A DNA stretch of 64,000 bases, taken from NCBI GenBank assembly GCA_907165135.1, contig OU015568.1, positions 12,904,501 to 12,968,500 on the forward strand, in the 5' to 3' direction. A program made the translations under genes and the position numbers. This DNA comes from Oikopleura dioica. Taxonomy: Eukaryota; Chordata; Appendicularia; Copelata; Oikopleuridae. The notes beneath the pieces are model-generated. The model worked only from the letters and a program-made list of their open reading frames with translations. It was not told where the DNA came from and did no database searches. Below are positions 62,184 through 64,000 of the stretch, piece after piece; positions within the stretch are counted from its first letter, which is position 1; each line of letters opens with the position of its first letter.

Positions 62184-64000
62184 ATGTCAGAGACGACCGA
62201 ATCCGAAGAAATTCCAGTCTTTACTGATGGAAGTCCAGATTTGATAGAAAAACTTGATGACTTAAAAAGCCTTGGCGAGCTGAAAATTGAAACTCCTGAG
62301 CCGCAGAAATCGGTGGAAAATGAAGTCGAATCATCAGAAAACCCAATTGAACCGGAAGTTGCCGAAATTGCGAGGCAGGAAAGTTTGAAGGATGAAGCAG
62401 CGAGTACGACTGGCAGCGAATCTAATTTAGTCCAAAGTCACAGGTAAACAATCATCTTTTTTCTAGGTTATTTTTAATATTTGACAGTTTTATTTTTGAC
62501 AAATTAGTTTTTTCTTTGTTCGAAATGAGTGATGTTTTTGGTAGGTCCTCGCTACCTTCTCTTTCTGGGATTCTTTCAACTTTCTCCGGTCGCGGTGATT
62601 TCTGGTCGACATCGTCGACTTCGCCTCAAGTTGAAAAGTCTGATGGACCAGATTATCTTGGACAGCGTAGAAATCTTTCCCTTGTTGCAAAAGTAAGTTT
62701 TTTTTTACAGAAATATATAAAATGAATATCTTTGCCAATTCTGTTGGTTGCCAGAGTGTCATCATTATGTCGATTTAGAACAAGAAAATCCGAGCTCATC
62801 CTCTTCATTACTATTTGCTTTAGATTGCTACTCGTGCGTTAATTGACCCCTGTCTGGAAAAGTCGATTATCATCGAGGAAAATTACCCGCCATTAGTCCA
62901 ATTTTTAACGGTTTTGGAACAAGTATTACTTCATGGCTGGAAGCAGAAGATCTCGATGTTCAATAGAAATAAATCATTCTGGGCAGCTTTTGACCACAAA
63001 GAAATGGAATCAGCTGTTCCAGAGCTCAAGGTAGAGGGGGTTCATTTAAACGTTATTCCATTTCGTTTCAGGATACGAATAAAACCGTCAAAGACTTGCC
63101 GGGAATCAAGACTGGCCTCGGACGAGCACGAGCTTTTCTCCGTCTTGCATTGATGCAGAAGAAGCTTCCAGACTATCTCGATGCTCTCCAGGCGAGCGAC
63201 TCAAGCTTTCGTGCGGATTTCTGGGAAGATTGGGCTCTTCTAAGGCACGACGAAGCGCCGGAGATCTTCGGTCATATGCAGGGACTGTCAATCGTCGAAG
63301 CCAATTTGGACCTGAAGGGCGTCAATTTAGATGGACAAGTTGGCGTGATTGACTTCTCTCTCGTTGCCGCTGTTACTGATGCAAGTTCAAATGCGAATAC
63401 CAATCAATTAGAGAAAGAAAACAAAAGACTTTTGGACCAAAAGTCATTCCTTGAAGAGCGCAACAGACAATTAGAAGACCGGCTCAAGCTGCGATCGGAT
63501 AAATTGGACGTCACCGATGAGACGAAAAACAATCTTGAAAGCGAGCTAAAAGCTGCGAAAATAACAATTTCTAACCTTCAAGTATGTACTTCTTTACTCT
63601 ATTCTTTCCCATAGTCCGTCTTTAGGAAGAATTAGCTTCTGTCAAACTTGGTGCTGAATCAGATTCGAAAGCTTTGAATGAAAGTTTTGCCGTTCAAAAA
63701 AGCGGATTCAAGGCAAAAACAGAAGAGCTAAGTGGCGAAATCGACGATTTCAAGAAGAGATATTCAGTTCTTGAAAACCAAATGAAACTGGAGACGCAAG
63801 AACGACTCGAACTTGAGAAGATGCTTGAAAACGAAATAAAAAACAAGCAACAGCTAGAGTTGGGCATTCGTATGCTGGAACGAGACGCTTACGAAAAGCA
63901 AGGTAAACTATTACTAAAGAAGTTGTGTAGGGAACAAATTTGTAGATACTCTTGAGCAATTGCAAAAACAGCTCGAGGATACTCGTTCTATCAACCAGCG
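62184..64000 (+). CDS. RUFY: RUFY1/2-like RUN and coiled-coil (FYVE) protein, 3' truncated by window
   Basis: Starts MSETTESEEIPVFTDGSPDL (acidic, disordered N-terminus). It reads through an intron into VFGRSSLPSLSGILSTFSG. The RUN domain is ENYPPLVQFLTVLEQVLLHGW, then [20 protein letters not shown] with KLPDYLDAL, SIVEANLDLKGVNLDGQVGV and IDFSL (human [32 protein letters not shown]). Coiled coil follows: LEERNRQLEDRLKLRSDKL, LENQMKLETQERLELEKM, ELGIRMLERDAYEKQDTLEQL. The RUFY phrase EKDIHEKQDTL is recognisable. The FYVE zinc finger must lie beyond the window. RUFY proteins are Rab4/Rab14/PI3P effectors on endosomes. Confidence 0.93.

Overview
The window looks like the very compact genome of an appendicularian tunicate such as Oikopleura (inference). 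About 32 protein-coding genes sit in 64 kb. Most introns are 30-55 nt, neighbours often lie 40-350 bp apart, and many start codons are directly preceded by a 3' splice-site-like AG, as expected with spliced-leader trans-splicing. The genes are animal genes (PRCC, SMU1, PHF12, ODAD2, PARP1, AKT, RUFY), and the nuclear lamin has a very short tail without the Ig-like domain. No tRNA, rRNA, CRISPR or bacterial feature was recognised. Exon joins were worked out by eye from splice signals and reading phase.

Region 0-9.3 kb is a run of minus-strand housekeeping genes. In transcription order these are PHF12, a prostaglandin reductase-like dehydrogenase, PIGL, SMU1, a UPF0390 basic protein and PRCC. 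The last three are nuclear/RNA-related and could form an operon. Region 9.5-13.7 kb has plus-strand WRAP73 (head-to-head with PHF12) and ODAD2/ARMC4. A secreted leucine-rich-repeat protein (13.8-15.7 kb, minus) follows.

Region 16-23.4 kb is an accessory island of lineage-specific genes. It holds two divergent secreted paralogues with long Tyr/Asn/Asp/Arg-rich tracts followed by EF-hands, arranged head-to-head around an unknown protein made of two copies of one domain. A one-domain Kunitz inhibitor minigene, a small basic protein with three RRxS-type motifs, and a PLAC8-like Cys-rich protein follow. Several have clear TATA boxes.

Region 23.5-30.2 kb is the divergent pair PARP1 (minus) and lamin (plus). 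Region 30.2-41.5 kb is gene-poor except for a small predicted secreted protein (33.1 kb) and AKT/PKB (34.7-38.3 kb). It contains a 763-bp foldback element with long inverted repeats. Region 41.7-46 kb holds a Thr-rich mucin-like, probably GPI-anchored protein and SRP72. A second foldback element (46.5-47.5 kb) encloses an 81-aa ORF. A three-finger zinc-finger gene is at 47.7-49.6 kb, then a mostly empty stretch with one orphan exon, then a Mu-like GST at 52.2 kb.

Region 54-64 kb is again dense on the plus strand. It holds a 55-aa protein 41 bp upstream of an importin-alpha/TMCO6-like ARM protein, then ANKRD13 with ubiquitin-interacting motifs, an unknown 182-aa protein whose long intron carries a third inverted-repeat element, a tight head-to-head pair of small unknown genes, a one-TM protein, and the 5' part of RUFY running off the end. 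Unusual gene-structure details include a probable intron splitting the AKT start codon, a probable GC-AG intron and a dinucleotide-run frame problem in lamin, and a non-canonical junction in the LRR gene.
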